A stretch of 64,000 nt of DNA, from positions 113,545 to 177,544 of the forward strand of contig JADGJT010000005.1 of NCBI GenBank assembly GCA_027604005.1, given 5' to 3'. A program made the translations under genes and the position numbers. Shown here one piece after another: positions 23,859-36,881 of this stretch. The notes below the pieces were generated by a model. It was not told the origin of the DNA. It did not search any database and saw only the letters and a list, made by a program, of their open reading frames with translations. This stretch comes from Dinochytrium kinnereticum (taxonomy: Eukaryota > Chytridiomycota > Chytridiomycetes > Chytridiales > Chytridiaceae). How positions within the stretch are numbered: position 1 is the first letter of the stretch; the number at the start of each line of letters is the position of its first letter.

Positions 23859-26800
23859 CTAACAATCCGTCTCTTTCAGCGACACCATTGCCATCAGCAG
23901 CGACAGCGCTTCAGTTACACTGGGAATGTACCAGCGAGCGTTACTACTCTTGCTCCCCACAGTGGCAGTAAATATTTTCCTCCCTGACATTGAGGGCCTT
24001 CGCAAAGGCGGTGGCCCATGTGGGCTTTCCGCGCACAGTTGGACCGACCCCGCCAAGTATGAATCCTGACTTCCCCTTGATACAGATCGTCGATGAGCGC
24101 CGAACTGCAGTTGAGAATTGTTCTGAAGGGCGGACAACTTATGAGAAAACATAAATGTCAATAAAGTCGAGTTCGTTGAACGAAATGAAAACACAGGACG
24201 AGCGATAATATGCATTGAACGGAGAATAAACACGAAATGTAACTAACCTCATCAGCCACTTCTAGCTGAGACTGAGTTGGCGTCTCCTCAGTAACAGAAA
24301 TCATCGCTGGCGAATTCTCGCGCACTGTAGCAGGTAAAATGGGGATGGCATAATTGTCCACTGCCAGGTGTGGGCTTCCAAGAAGAGAGGGCGACACCGA
24401 GGATGGCTCAGCAGTACCATGATTGAAAGATGACGAGCTGTCTCTTCTAAAAGGCATCTCAGTCTTGTGGAGAAACTCGAACATAAACTCGTCGGCGCGA
24501 TCATCCCCAATACAAAGGATGAAATCGGCCGTGTTATTTGAGAAGGATGGGCTTTCGACGAGAATTGAGTTAAGGCGACCGTGATGGGACATCGAGCTAG
24601 GTAGTGGTGTTTGAATGGTAGGAGATGCCGCATGTGCTGAATGAAGACTTCCGCTATCGGCCATCAACCTCGCAGAGCTGCTATATCGTCGCGAATGTGA
24701 TCCAGTGGTTAACGAGTCCAACACCTTTCGGCAGATCGTACCCTTATTAACATTTCGTGGCATAACCTCGATGCTCTTCTTCTTGATTAGGGTGCTAATG
24801 GGATATGTTGTTCCTAAGGCATTCTGGATGTGATTCTGGCATTCCGCAGCTTGCCATGATCCATAATTGAGGTCAGCGAGCTCGAAATGCCAGACTATTG
24901 ATATCTCTTTCTGCTCAATATATGACCCAGGAGTGCGACTAGAGGAATATAAGTCAATACCAGTAATCAAAGTAAAAATTACGACATACTCCGTGTAAAA
25001 CTCAAAGATTTCAATTATCTGCCTCCGCCACGAAAAGTCTTGATCTGCAAGCATAGTTTCCCATCGATTCTTATTAGCATGCATGAAAAAACTACCATTC
25101 TCGGCGCTACGAACGGATGAGAAAGGCATAAGCAATTATTCAATTACCACACTCCCACATTCCGAATCCCTAGAAATGGGGTCAACTCCTCCCGAGTACA
25201 ACCGCTCATGAGGTAAACAAGGTTCTTGCTATTTGAGGCCAGTAGCGAGACTAGCTGCACAACATTTTGGAAAAACTTTGACTTATCTTGGCTTGATGAC
25301 CTAGGCGGGCATAACGTCCCTTCGATGTCCAGGAACTAGAAATATATGTCAGAAGATAGGCTAAAGAAGTGCGCGAAATTGTCTTTTGCGTCCGTATACA
25401 TACAAAGACGCGTTTCTGAGCCAACTCGTATTCAGCAAGGACAGAAGAGAATGGCAAAAGAGGTATATGTGACATTTCCACCTGCTGCGACTCGTCATGA
25501 ATCTTAGGGAGCTCGTTGACAAAAGTATCGACAAAGTTTTGAGCTAGAAGAAGAGATTGCCATTTATTCCTTCTTTAAAATCGCAAACTTTCGAACTAAC
25601 CTGTATGTGTGGACACGTATCGGAAGAGTTCCGTCCATCTCACCGCTTTATCATCATCGCTCATAGTCAAAGCCTCATAAATCGCATCAGCAACTTCTCG
25701 AGTGTCCCAAGGATTGACGCGAAGCGCGGCACCAAAACTCCCGTAAGTACCCGCAAACTATGCACGTCAACTATAATCTTCGCGGGAAAAAAACAACCTC
25801 ACTAATGATCAATGGGCTCTTTTTTTGCTCCTGGCAAACAACATATTCGTGGGATGTCAAGTTCATGCCATCACGTAGTGAGGTAATAAGGCAAGCATCC
25901 GCAATCTTATGAAGTCTTTAACAAGTTAAGAAGCCAAAGACTACACAAACCGTCAACAATGCCAGATAATGGCTGAATGAGATGTCTTGATGCAAGTAAA
26001 CGACTGGCGAGTATTCGATGGTCCCATATTTTGAATTGATACGCGCGACCACATCAGAAACATGGCACTCATTCTCGTTCGCCTCCGTCGTTGATAAAGA
26101 AACTTGAATCAGCACAACCTGAATCTAAAGTTAGTCCTTGTCGCCCGCAAGTAGTATCACTTTGCCATGCCATTCTGGGTGCTCCCTTAGGAACCGTTCA
26201 AAAGCCAGCAACTTTTGCCGCACTCCCTTCACATAATCATTCTTATCACGCCCAATCACGATTTTTTTGCCAGCATACTTTTCAGTTAGTGCTGTAATCA
26301 TCTCCGGAACTTCAAAATTGCTTCGCTTCTCATTCAAGGTAAGGAGATTGATACCTTTCTTGTAAGATAAAAAAAAAACCGACGTATTTTGAATACCTAT
26401 AGGGAAAATGCCAACGGCGACCACAGTGTTGTCCATTTGAATTCCCTTTGGTGTAGATTCCAGTGACAGCAGTCGCGTACATGTCATTAAAAAGTGTCTC
26501 ATAAATGAATATGTCTGCAAAGTTAGAACGGCCAATCAAGAAGGAATGTGAACCTGGAATCCTACGAGATCTGCTCCCAACAACCCTTGAAGTATCTGCT
26601 TCCGGACTATTTGAGGGCTTGTATGAGAAGGAAAGATGTAAGCCGGGTTTCTTACCGTGAATGCATCGAAATATTTCAGAGCTCGGAAACGGAATGTGCA
26701 GGAAGAAACCAATCGTAGCATCAGGTATCTGTTGCCGCACCATGGAAGGGACGAGCATCAAGTGGTAATCATTGACCCACACTGTATGATATCAGATGTT

Positions 26801-27645
26801 TTAGTTCGCGCCGTCTTAGTTTTACAACAGTCAATCATACCAATATCAGAAGGACGGTGGTTCTCCACAATGGCATTCGCAAACTTCTGGTTCACAGCAA
26901 CGTATTGCCTCCATGCCAGCTCTTCGTACGCTTGAGGTTTCGGGTAATCAGGCAATTGGTAGTGAAACGGCTTCCACAGGACCTGCATTTTGCATCCTCA
27001 GTCTCCATGAAGCAATACCCACGAAGCAAAAACGAACGAATTAATCATCAAACCCCACCTGCTTGCAAAACTGGTTGTAATGACCATCAGCTTCCTCGTC
27101 CGTGATATAAACGGGAACGCAAAACTTCTCCAGTAATGACCTCGACACCTCTGCCTTGACCGACTCTTGCCAGGGATCCGTCGAGACACCTCCAAGACAC
27201 CCAATCCAAATTCGATCGATCCTGAGCTTTCTATTTTCTTCATTTCCCGCGCCGTCTTTAGCGACATTCAGGGCCATGGACTCTACAGCATTCTGAAGGC
27301 CAATATTTCCGTGGCCAGATGGTTCCATGTTCCAGTGAATGGGTTCATCCATGACCACCCTTGATTCCGATGGCCGACGGCGTCGAGTAAGTGAGGGATG
27401 CGGATGGGAGTTGTATGCCCTCGCCACTGTGGGAAGAAACCCCTCTTCGGCTGGGTCGCCTCCTTTTTGCTGATTAGGATTGTTCAGGGAGATGTCTCTG
27501 AGCGCTTACCATGCAGAGAAAGGCCGCTACTCTGCTGAATTTCGTAGGCTGGTGCATGGGATGGGGCGGATACAGAGACTGTGTACGGGAGGAAGAGGCT
27601 TGCGACTATTACTCGCCTTGATGGGTGAAGCTGCTGCTCCTCCAT
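23859..27645 (-). CDS. Trehalose-6-phosphate synthase/phosphatase large subunit (Tps2/Tps3/Tsl1-like)
   Basis: A subunit of the trehalose synthase complex in the cytosol. ATG at 27645 opens with [15 protein letters not shown], the typical start of fungal Tps2/Tps3/Tsl1 proteins. The glycosyltransferase family 20 half follows over several exons: [60 protein letters not shown], then [20 protein letters not shown] and [18 protein letters not shown]. The phosphatase (HAD) half starts with FLDIEGTL near 25320 and has the later acidic motif [13 protein letters not shown] near 24510; the end [13 protein letters not shown] is also typical. In the first HAD motif the second Asp of DxD is Glu, so phosphatase activity is doubtful and a regulatory (Tps3/Tsl1-like) role is possible. 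Ser-rich inserts flank the last motifs. Confidence 0.9.
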
Positions 27646-27772
27646 GACTGCTTTTCAAAAATCACGAGTTTCCAGCGGTGTTATTTCGAGACAAGTTCAC
27701 CCACGGCCTGACACTTCGCTTCAAGCAGGACGTATGGGACGAGCGCGCGTGATCGTGCACTGCCTGATTCCT

Positions 27773-29291
27773 TTATTTATTCAAAACTACTTCGGAGAGA
27801 GACACGTCTGTAAGGTCAGAACTCTGACCCGGCATGCCAAAGATAATGCCGTCACTTGCAGCTTGAAGGATAATCTTCTCCTTCCCCTCATAAGCTTTAG
27901 ACACAGGCTTTTGCTCCGCGTTCTCTGTGAAAAAGAGAATCCCGGCCCCTTTTTGAATTCATGGTCAACTAAATATGATGACGATTTGACTTACCATTAT
28001 TCTCACCCTTTGCTTCGTAATCTCTCTCGGGGCGCAAAAACTAATGATTATGAGCAGTGCGACATATTTATAATCCTACAGTGATCCCTGTGTTCACTTC
28101 AAGAGTTCGCGTGGTGTCAATTGAGAGGATACCCGAAGACGGGTCCCCACTCGTAATACGATATACTCGCTCTCCCACTGCGGATGTTGCGTCAATCCTC
28201 GCATATAAACGATGATCTTCGGAAAGTTGAGCGGAAGGAACTGCAGCAACCTCTTTGATAAGCTGTTTTGCAGCCGGCCCAGTATCTAATGAAAGTATCA
28301 TGTTGCCACGACAGCTACAATATTAACATAGAACCACTCAAAGAAAGCCCTTTCTACCTCATAATCTTTTGCTTTTCGCCCAAATTGAGCAGGCCCGGCC
28401 ATCCAACTTTTATTGATGGCTTGAATTTCTTGAATGACAGCAATAGAGCTGTTGCTCCAGCCGACAGCACATCACCATTATAATAGAGCGTGTGAGGGAT
28501 TCCTGTCGCAAACGGAGTCATTGCTCCGAGAATTCCGATCTATGAGAGCATAAGTCGAGACGTTTCCAACAATATGTGCACCTTTGCCGCTTTGGGAACA
28601 CGCGCATCCAAAGACCGAAGGAAGTCATGGGGGTCCTTGTCGGTGAATACCAACGCAAGATCACTAAAAAGGAAACAAACCATATCAAACGAGAGTAGGC
28701 CGTAAAAAGTCTCTACCTATCGCTTTCTGGCAAGTCTCTCAACTCCGCCATCGGAAAGTTCGCGTCCTCGCTATGGGCAATGTCCTTCCCAAAATGATTC
28801 AGATCGAAACCACCCGTAGAAGTGCTGAACACATCCGCTCTACCTGTCGAGAGACTCAAGTCAGGCCATCTCCCAACGGCTTTCCTCTTCGTTCTCTTTG
28901 ATGGTGGGACAGCAAGCGCGGCACGTACCGACACGTCAGATCCATGTATGAGCGTGACCAGGATGGATGTTGATGTTGGATCAGAGGCGAGTGTTGACGA
29001 AACAACGGTACCAACTATCGGGATGGAGGGTGCTGCGTGGGAAGATGGACAGAGCTCTGCAGAGAGAAGCGATGGAATGTTCAACAAGTCGGATGGGTTT
29101 GGCCAGGTGATAGGTGCCAAAACAACCGCAGCCTTGAGGTCCAGCGACGAGACGTTGTTCGCATCCAGATGCTGTCTCAGCGTATCCTTCAGGCTCTTTC
29201 CGTTGAAGGCGATGGGGATCGTTACTGCCGAGCTTGAAATGCCCCTTCTGAACGCACATTGCCCTGGCCTGAAGGCATGCATTTTCAGCAT
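27773..29291 (-). CDS. FIST-domain protein with probable mitochondrial presequence
   Basis: Minus-strand gene of about six exons ending at TAA 27773-27775. The N-terminus (MLKMHAFRPGQCAFRRGISS) is basic and Ser-rich, like a mitochondrial targeting peptide. The body has the FIST_N/FIST_C layout: a variable first half, then IGILGAMTPFATGIPHTLYY and a segment with YYNGDVLSAGATALLL. C-terminal exons read CRGNMILSLDTGPAAKQLI and VYRITSGDPSSGILSI. Two short last exons, recovered by splicing (about 27975-28020 and 27773-27930), give ITFLRPERDYEAKG and IILQAASDGIIFGMPG. FIST proteins are known as small-ligand sensors in bacteria and as F-box partners (FBXO22) in animals; the function of fungal ones is unknown. 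It lies 127 bp upstream of the trehalose gene on the same strand. Confidence 0.7.
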
Positions 29292-30030
29292 GTTTTTTCA
29301 GCGTCTCTGTTTCTATTTTAATATTATTATTGTATCACACAGTTGAAAACAGTTCAGATGATTCTGGTAGAAACGGCTAAAAAGGAAGAGTGGAAACAGA
29401 GTAAATACCATATCTACACAGAAAAGAAAACATGAGTGGAAAGAGAGAGTTAGTAAATACCACGTGTATTGAAATTACGTTTATACCTACTCACCCTGTC
29501 GGTAGATTGAAGAAATGAGGTTTGAAAAGTTACTTCACCGACGCTGCAATGTCCACTTCAACCATTTTAATGCTCTCATACTGAGATATCACCAAGAATA
29601 AAAAACTAAACCGCATATCTATCTGTCCTTTCTCCGAAATATGAGGTTTCAAACTCTTCCCGTGAAGAGAAGGGTTTTAATGGAGGATACGCTGGTTTGC
29701 CGTATGCGCGGCAGTTGTCAAGAGATTGTATTTAAAAGATATTTATTAGTGTGGATGGTGTTTGAATAAAGAAGTGAAGCAAAGGTATAATTGAAGGATC
29801 ACGTTGGTCATATCACTGTAATCGATGCCTGAAAGCGCCTTCTTGAAGAGGCGGGATGGTTTGCGAGAAGCCGCAGTCGGGCAAAGAGACATATTTGTAA
29901 GGGTACGTATAATGACAGCTTGGGCAATGAGAACACCATCGCCCTTTTGACCCCAACACCAGAAGAATCATCCAGATCTTCAGAGACGGGGGTTTTTTTT
30001 TGGAAAAATATTTAGGTACAGGAGTTCATC
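29292..30030. other. Divergent intergenic region
   Basis: Shared upstream region of the FIST protein (minus) and the anoctamin (plus). AT-rich with no convincing open frame. A TATTTAAAAGATA stretch lies near 29730. I see no RNA gene. Confidence 0.4.
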
Positions 30031-32988
30031 ATGCAAGATTTCAAAACACCTCCTCAGGACTGGGACTTTCCGATAGAATCCGCCGACTGGATTCTAATCT
30101 TCAAGACAAAACAGGAGAAGTTCGGCACAACCAGCAACAGCAATGCGTCAAGGCCAGAGGCGATCGATGCCTGGGAGACGCTGATCACACGTCTGCTGTC
30201 CATTGGCCTCCATGTTAAAGTCAGGATGCTTGACCGCAGGCAGCCAGCAAGCGGCAAGCTCCCAGGTCTATCTCCATCAAAGACAAGTAATGCATGCTCA
30301 CGGCTGGCCGTCTTTATCTACTGCCCTGATCAGCTCTTGCACCGTCTAGTATTCAAATCCAAGGTGTTGGATTGGATCGCCAATGTGGGAGAGGTTCCTG
30401 TGGAGCCCCCCAAGGCCCCCGAGAGCATAGTCTCGGATCCCACAGAAGTTGAATCGGTACTCGACGGACTTGATGATACCAAGTTGCCTGTTGAGCTAGG
30501 GAATGTGCGAATCACCACAGCGGATAGGCTCAGATTGATTCATGAATTGATCGTGGGACCGACGTATGAGGCAGGTGCAGGTGTTGTCGTTGGAGCCGCA
30601 CGGTCTCCGAAAGGAAGTGATTCTGTTGGAGCTGGATATGTGGAAGCCTTATTTGCATTGCATGACACGGCATTTTGCAATGTGGGTCACGTTTCTCCTT
30701 ACTTCGTGTTTAGTAGGCAGTTTTCTTTGCCAACAGCTTTTTTTAGAAATGGCTGACCTCTTGGTCGCGTAAATGGTTTCTTGGTGCGGAAGATATCTCT
30801 ATGATTCGGGAAAACATGGGAGAAAGGGTGCGCAGCACACGTTCTTGTGTTTCGTCTAACAGATCCCTCGAAGATCGGGTTCTACTTTGCATTCCTCCAG
30901 TTCTACATCAAGTCTCTCATCCCTATCTCGGTTATTAGTATATTGTTCTACTTTTTCGCTGCAGAATTTTCTTCTCTTTATGCCATGCTTGTAATCATTT
31001 GGAGCGCCGCCTTTATTGTTTTATGGAAACGGGAGGCCATTCTTTTGGCTCATCGATGGGGCACACTTAATCAAGCTGCAGCAGCCAGGACCCGTCCTGA
31101 CTTTCAGCCTGATAAGATTCATGTCGATGTTGCCACTGGTGAACGTGTACCTTATTATCCGTAAGTAGAAAGCAAATAGACATTGATGGGGTTTTAACGC
31201 GTTGCGCATTACTCAATCGAAGGGAGTGGAAGCGTATGATTGCTAGGGCGGCGTTGACTTTCCCGATCATAATGCTGTTTACTGCAATCATTTCAATCGT
31301 CTCCCTTGCAATTCTTGTAGTTGAGGTATTCTTCTCCGAATACTACGATGGCCCGCTCAAGGATGTTTTGGTATGATTTGCTGCCTTGTCGTGCCTCTTA
31401 TTGTTTCTCTCCTAAGGCAATGATACCAGTATTGCTCTACGTGGCCTGCATTCCATTGCTTAGCTCCTGGTACCAGCACGTGGCTGTTCGCTTAACTGAG
31501 ATTGAGAATCCCTCCACGAAGGAGAATTACGATAAAACTCTTTCATCGATGTCGTTTATTCTCTCGTCGCTTCTCACCCACCTTTCCATTCTCCTAGTTG
31601 GATTTGTCTTTATCCCTACTTCCGATCTTCTGGCAAACGTCTTTCGAGCTTTTGGCGTTCAAGTTAGCATATCGGCAGAGGAGGCGTTGCGTATGGGCCC
31701 TGATACCCTTCGTGCTAGAGTCGTGTATTTCTCTCTCACAGCTCAAATCATTAATCAATTCACTGAGGTTGGGTTGCCTTTAATTATGCAGCGTATACAA
31801 GGGAGAAAGACAACTGGTGGAAGCCTTCCGAAAAGTGCAACTTTACCTGTAAACGGGGAGGAAAGTAAAGCCAAGGATCTTGCTGAAGAAGCCCTTATCA
31901 AACGAGTTAAGATGGAGTTAGAGAGGCCGCCTTACGACCTATATGAAGATTATGCGGAGATGGCGAATCAGTTTGGGTTGATTGTCATGTTTTCTGGCGC
32001 ATGGCCTCTTGTTCCTGTCGTTTGTCTCATCAATAACTTTGTCGAAATGCGATCCGATGCTCTTAAGATCTGCAAGGCTGCTCGGTAATGCAACTATAGT
32101 TTTATATTCATTCTATAATTATTATTTTTCTCACGCTATCTTCGTCTACCCGCCCTGCAGTCGTCCTAACCCTGAGCGTGCAGACAATATCAGCCCTTGG
32201 ATGGATATTATGGTATATTATTATAGACTTTGCTATTTCCTCTAAAATAGGGATTTTTATTGATTGTGAAAATTGATCATCAGGCTCTCATGTCAATGGT
32301 CGGCTCGATTGCGTCCGCGGCCTTTATAGTTCTGTACCAAAGCTGGGACAAAGACACTGCAGCATCTACCCAGCTCATGGATAGGCTTCCCTGGATCATC
32401 ACCGCTTCTCTCTTCTCTGAGCATATATTCCTCTTTTTGAACCGAGTCTTCGAGACAGTTTTCGGTGTCACTGGGTTCCACGTGGCAGCGTCTCACCCTC
32501 ACCAGCACGTGAATGTTCGCGAGGGTGACGGCTCTAGAGCTAACGCGCAAGCGTCCAAGATGTCCAACCTTGGATTCTTCCGTAATCTGGTTCTACAGAG
32601 CCCGCTTAAGCTTGTGGAAGGGATCGCCTCATCAATGTTCTCCGGGGTTGCCTCTCACATCAGAACTAGGCAAAGAAGAGTGAGATTTGACGCGGGGAGG
32701 GGAAGGCTTGCGGTTGCAGGGATCGACATTGGGGCAGGGAGGCACGGAGGTGTTGTTAAATGGAGAGGAAAATATGCACGGACTGCCTCGTTTATTGGAT
32801 CCAATACTCCGATAGCTCCTGGTGACGAAGGCGATGTTTCGATGATCTCGTTACCGGAATCTGTTTCCTCCCTAAATGATGGGATGGGACTGAAAAGGGT
32901 TTCGGTTTTGGAGGATGTACATCCTGGGAGGGCTGTTATGTACGGACTCTGTCTTCAGGCTATTCATGAGGCTGTTAAGGACGAGTAG
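30031..32988 (+). CDS. Anoctamin/TMEM16 family (Ist2-like) membrane protein
   Basis: Anoctamins are calcium-gated ion channels or lipid scramblases; yeast Ist2 tethers endoplasmic reticulum to plasma membrane. ATG at 30031 starts a cytosolic domain (DWDFPIESADWILIFKT). A junction-rich region (30692-30875) yields KWLTSWSRKWFLGAEDI, then GER joined to IGFYFAFLQFYIKSLIPISV, the first membrane helix block. Later exons give YYPEWKRMIARAALTFP, a series of helices, and YDLYEDYAEMANQFGLIVMF with acidic residues where the family binds calcium. RRPNPERADNISPWMDIM follows, then the last helices. The C-terminus is about 200 residues, basic in part, and lacks the obvious poly-basic end of yeast Ist2. Ten transmembrane helices are plausible. 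Confidence 0.9.
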
Positions 32989-33343
32989 ATATGTTGGTTT
33001 TTTGCTTTTGACGGCATCGTTGCTGAAGAGATAATGAATTTGTATCTTCTATGTATTCCATAATGTACTACTTTTTCTCTTCTGTATATATCCAGTTTCT
33101 AGTTTTTATACGGACTCATACATCATTCTACTAATAACATAAAGTTGGGTATAGGATTAAAAAAAAAAAGAAGGAATAGACAGTTTAAAAGCAAGCTGCT
33201 TTCTAGAAAAAGAAAAAAAAAAGAAAAAAAAAAAGGAATCCACACAATATGACAACACAATGGTGAATTGGCCCACTACAAAACCTTACGTAAGAAAAGA
33301 CAGCATTATAAAGAAAACAGCGAGACTGGACCGGGGCGTCAAG
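32989..33343. other. Convergent 3' region
   Basis: Between the anoctamin stop and the last exon of the Jhy-like gene. A-rich runs at 33160-33235 on the plus strand. No gene is recognised. Confidence 0.45.
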
Positions 33344-36112
33344 TCAAACAAATGCTAGTCTGACGTTTACAGTTGTAGAATGGTTCTCCCCGTCGTCATT
33401 CACCACTTCCTCCACAGCCTGTCTTGCGTTTTTCACTCCTCGTTTTTTCAACTTTCTTGCCTTATTCCCAGGAGGTGGAGTCGACAGAGGTGATGATGAA
33501 GAAGATCTTGATGACTCTGGCGAACAAGGTGCGGTGGATTGGTGATGACGCCGAGATACATGAGGTAGATTTTTGTGTCGACGTGACAGTTGGTGGTCAT
33601 GGGAACGATGGACGGAATTTGAGACTTGATGAACGGGGGACGGATCTTTTTGGCGATGGTTATTGGTGTGAAAGTGTGGGAAAATGGGGCGGGGCCGGTA
33701 CTGGGGATGATGGGTGTGGAGGTCATGACGGACGACGGGGTGGGCGCGCTACAACCTTGGGAGGAGGGTGAGGTACGTCCATAAAGGGGTGGGGTTTTTT
33801 GTTTAAATTATCATAAGTAAACACACAAAAACACTATAAAACTTCAAGGAAAAGAAGAGAGAAAAAATATAGATATGTGCTCACCTTCTTGGCATATTCC
33901 TGCATCCGCACCATTTTATCATGCTGAAGTTTAAAACAGAGGTTGTGATAATTAGTACATAAGGTCCAGGTATAAAACAAAAGAGCTGGAATGAAGTAGG
34001 AGATTCGAAAGGTCCGAAACAAACCTTTCTTCTCCACTCGTCATCCTCATTTGGCCCTAAAGTTGCGGGCAGTTTCATCATGCGATCTCGGTCCTTCAGT
34101 GCCAACCATTCTCTATACCCGTAAGGCTCATATTCAATCGAATCTGGCAACCGATGTGGTGGGCGTCCCTTACCCCCCATCATAGCTTCAGGGTAGGGCG
34201 CCATCATGTAGGGAGGAAGGGGTGGTGGAGCCCTTCTCTGTGGCTGCGGCATAGTGCGAGGCTCATAATTACGATCTGGGCCGTCTCGCGGAGGAAAAAG
34301 ATTGGAAGTTAAAGGGGGGCGAATAGTAGGGGGGTCTCGTTGATTTGAGGCGACACGATTTATGCGACCGAGCTCTTGGATTTTTCTATCGCTTCTGGGG
34401 TCAGCCATGGTCGGTCTTTGCTCACGTCCAGCAGCCGGTGGCCCAGTAGGTAGTAGCCTCCTTCTCTGTACAGGCTCGAAAGTCTGGCGACTAGTTTGAT
34501 TGAACAGGCTGGAATGCGGAGGCGGTTGCTCCAGCTGCGGATGTTGGAATTGATGGTGGTGAACGTGATGTTGAGAGGAAAGATCATGGTGACGTGGGTG
34601 ATGCTTGTGAGAATGTGAATCATGCTGATGGTGGTGGTGGTGGTGATGACGGCAACGGTGCGGATGGGGATCGATGGATCGATGGTCGTGATGATGATGG
34701 TGATTTCCATGCCTTGAATTACACGAGGCTTGGCATTCATCTCGGCACCTATCGTCCGCTCTACTCTTCTCATCTCTACGCGATTTCTTCACTCTTTCAC
34801 CTCGTCGTGACTCCAATACTTCGTCTTGGCAATTCGCACCATCTTCATCCTCCTCGGCATTATCATCATTTCCCCCGGATTCTTCACTCATATCCACCCT
34901 CTCCTCGTCCTCCTCCTCTCCACACTCGTTTGAATCATAGTCTACGACCTCCTCACCAACCTCCTCTTCCTCTTCCTCTTCCTCATCTCCCTCCTCATCA
35001 CCGTTTTGGGTGGGATTTCCTCTTTTGACTGTTCCAGTATGTTTTCTGTTCATGCTAGCCAACACTGCAGCCTTCTTTGATACCGCCTTGACTTCGCCGG
35101 CCTTTTTTGCAGGGGCTTTTTTGCGTGCCACGGTAAGATTTGGCTTCGAAGTGGTGACGGGTTTGCCTGTTTGACCAGAGGATTTGGGGATGCGACTCTG
35201 CTTGCTAATAATGGCTAAACCACCATTACCCGAGTCCGCGGCAATGTTGTTCAAGGTTGTGACCGTATCGCCCAACTCGAGAGGGGCCCACGTTTGCATT
35301 GGGTTTTGCGTATAGGGACCTTGCAGAAAGTCCTGGGATTGCTGCATAAGCATCATAGGCTGCTGTTGTTGAGAATATGCCGGATTTATAGGGGTGCCAT
35401 AGTGGTTGAGGGGATCCGAATGTTGCTGTGTGCCATCCGTCATCATCATCATCATGTGTGAATTACCGACCCCTTGATGCTGAGGTTGTGATGGTGGTTG
35501 AGAGGGTTGTAGTCCCATCTGATTACTTGTCTGATTCATCATCCCTTGAATAAACGACTGAGCTTGCTGAGGCGAAAGAAAGTGATGAGGGGAATGGTGC
35601 GCAATGTTGAAGTTTTGCACTTGGTTTGACGCGTTACTGGTTCTTTGCGCTTGCTGAGGTTGCTGAAGTATTTGAACGCCTTGATATAGCTGCTGCTGAT
35701 TTCTAAGGTTTTCAAGAAAGGTTTGTGGAGGCTGCTGAACGTGTCCAGGGCTTGTGGTAAATGCTTGCTGGGCATATGGCGCTCCAAGTATATGCCCTTG
35801 ATTCACAGGTAACTGAATTGTCTCGTTCACAGGATGCATCATGGAATGTTGGCCAGAGGGCCATGACGACGGAGCTCGAGGCACCAGCTGTCTCTGAGCC
35901 TGTGGATGCTGCTGCTGGTGGACCATTTGCGTAGAGACGTGACCGTGAGGCGCGCTGACAAGGTATGGGGCTGGCACGCCCTGTTGATTCGACCTCAGAG
36001 GGTCAATTGTAGGGCTTACCAAGGCGCCCATGGCAGGAGTTGAAGATAAACCGTTGTGGATGGCCACAGGCTGCACCCTGAAGGTGCTGTTGTTGAGATT
36101 GTGCTGCTGCAT
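33344..36112 (-). CDS. Jhy-like C-terminal motif protein, Gln/His/acid-rich
   Basis: Three exons on the minus strand. The large first exon (36112 down to about 34026) starts with Gln-rich sequence, then a basic block, an acidic block (EEEEEEEEVGEE, near 34970), a Cys/His-rich block with runs of His (34560-34710), and Pro-rich sequence. The only family-like part is near its end: YREWLALKDRDRMMKLP, ATLGPNEDDEW, then in exon 2 MVRMQEYAKK. The order Y-P-Y, LK, LGP, W, EYAK resembles the C-terminus of the Jhy family, needed for ciliogenesis in animals. A third exon (33344-33748) with no ATG of its own encodes 134 further residues, rich in His and Ser and ending in a basic stretch. A flagellar role would suit a zoosporic fungus but rests on one short motif. 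Confidence 0.45.
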
Positions 36113-36881
36113 GGCAGAATGCTCTCTCGTAGGATAATTCAACAACGCCTATTGTAATCCACGCGACATTGGGGCTGAAGATGTCTTTCGCTGCTGCAAT
36201 TCACCGCTTTGGAGCAGGCCTTCGAGTCGTTCTTTAGCAAAACAAAGTCGCCATTATCTGGTGAAGGCGGACAATGGCCAAGTATCCACCTCCACGGGTT
36301 GACTCTCATGATACCACAGGTATATACGCACAGGCACACACCTCTATCACCCCAAGTCACGCATTAAACGGTGTGACTCAAAGTGCACGTATAAACTATT
36401 TAGATTGCCACCCTCAGGCCACCGAAACTCCCCAATTATACCGCGAAGATCCTGCGCGCGTGTCCCTCTCCTTTCCTGCTGCGACACGTCCTTTTCTTGT
36501 CTTTCTGCCCTGCGTCCCTGGCGTCCGTTCCGCAGTGCACCGCTGCCTGCGGATATCCTGAAGATGCTGCTGAGTCGTCTTGGTAGCCCTTTGGTGATTG
36601 TGAACAAGTGAAATGACCCGGCACATATGCTTGTAGCGTCCACATTACCGCATGCCTTATCACCTGCACATTGCAGCTTCCAGGAAGTGCCCCATGACAA
36701 CCTGCACACTAAAGTCAATCAGGAGCTCCCCCCTCGACTTGCCATGGCTTCGAAGTGCAAGGCGTGTGTTGCGGGGTCGGTCAATCACTTGGCATCTTTT
36801 CTGTCTTTACAGTGTTTTGGGTTGGGTTTGTTTTCGGTAACAAAACCAACCAACCCCGTGTTGCAAAACAAAAACTGAAAA
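36113..36881. other. Divergent intergenic region
   Basis: Shared upstream region of the Jhy-like gene (minus) and the kinase (plus). Several short overlapping open frames on both strands have no family features. Nothing else is recognised. Confidence 0.4.

Noticed and set aside
34594..35028. 144-codon plus-strand frame
   Set aside because: Antisense of the His- and acid-rich tracts of the Jhy-like gene; low-complexity artefact.
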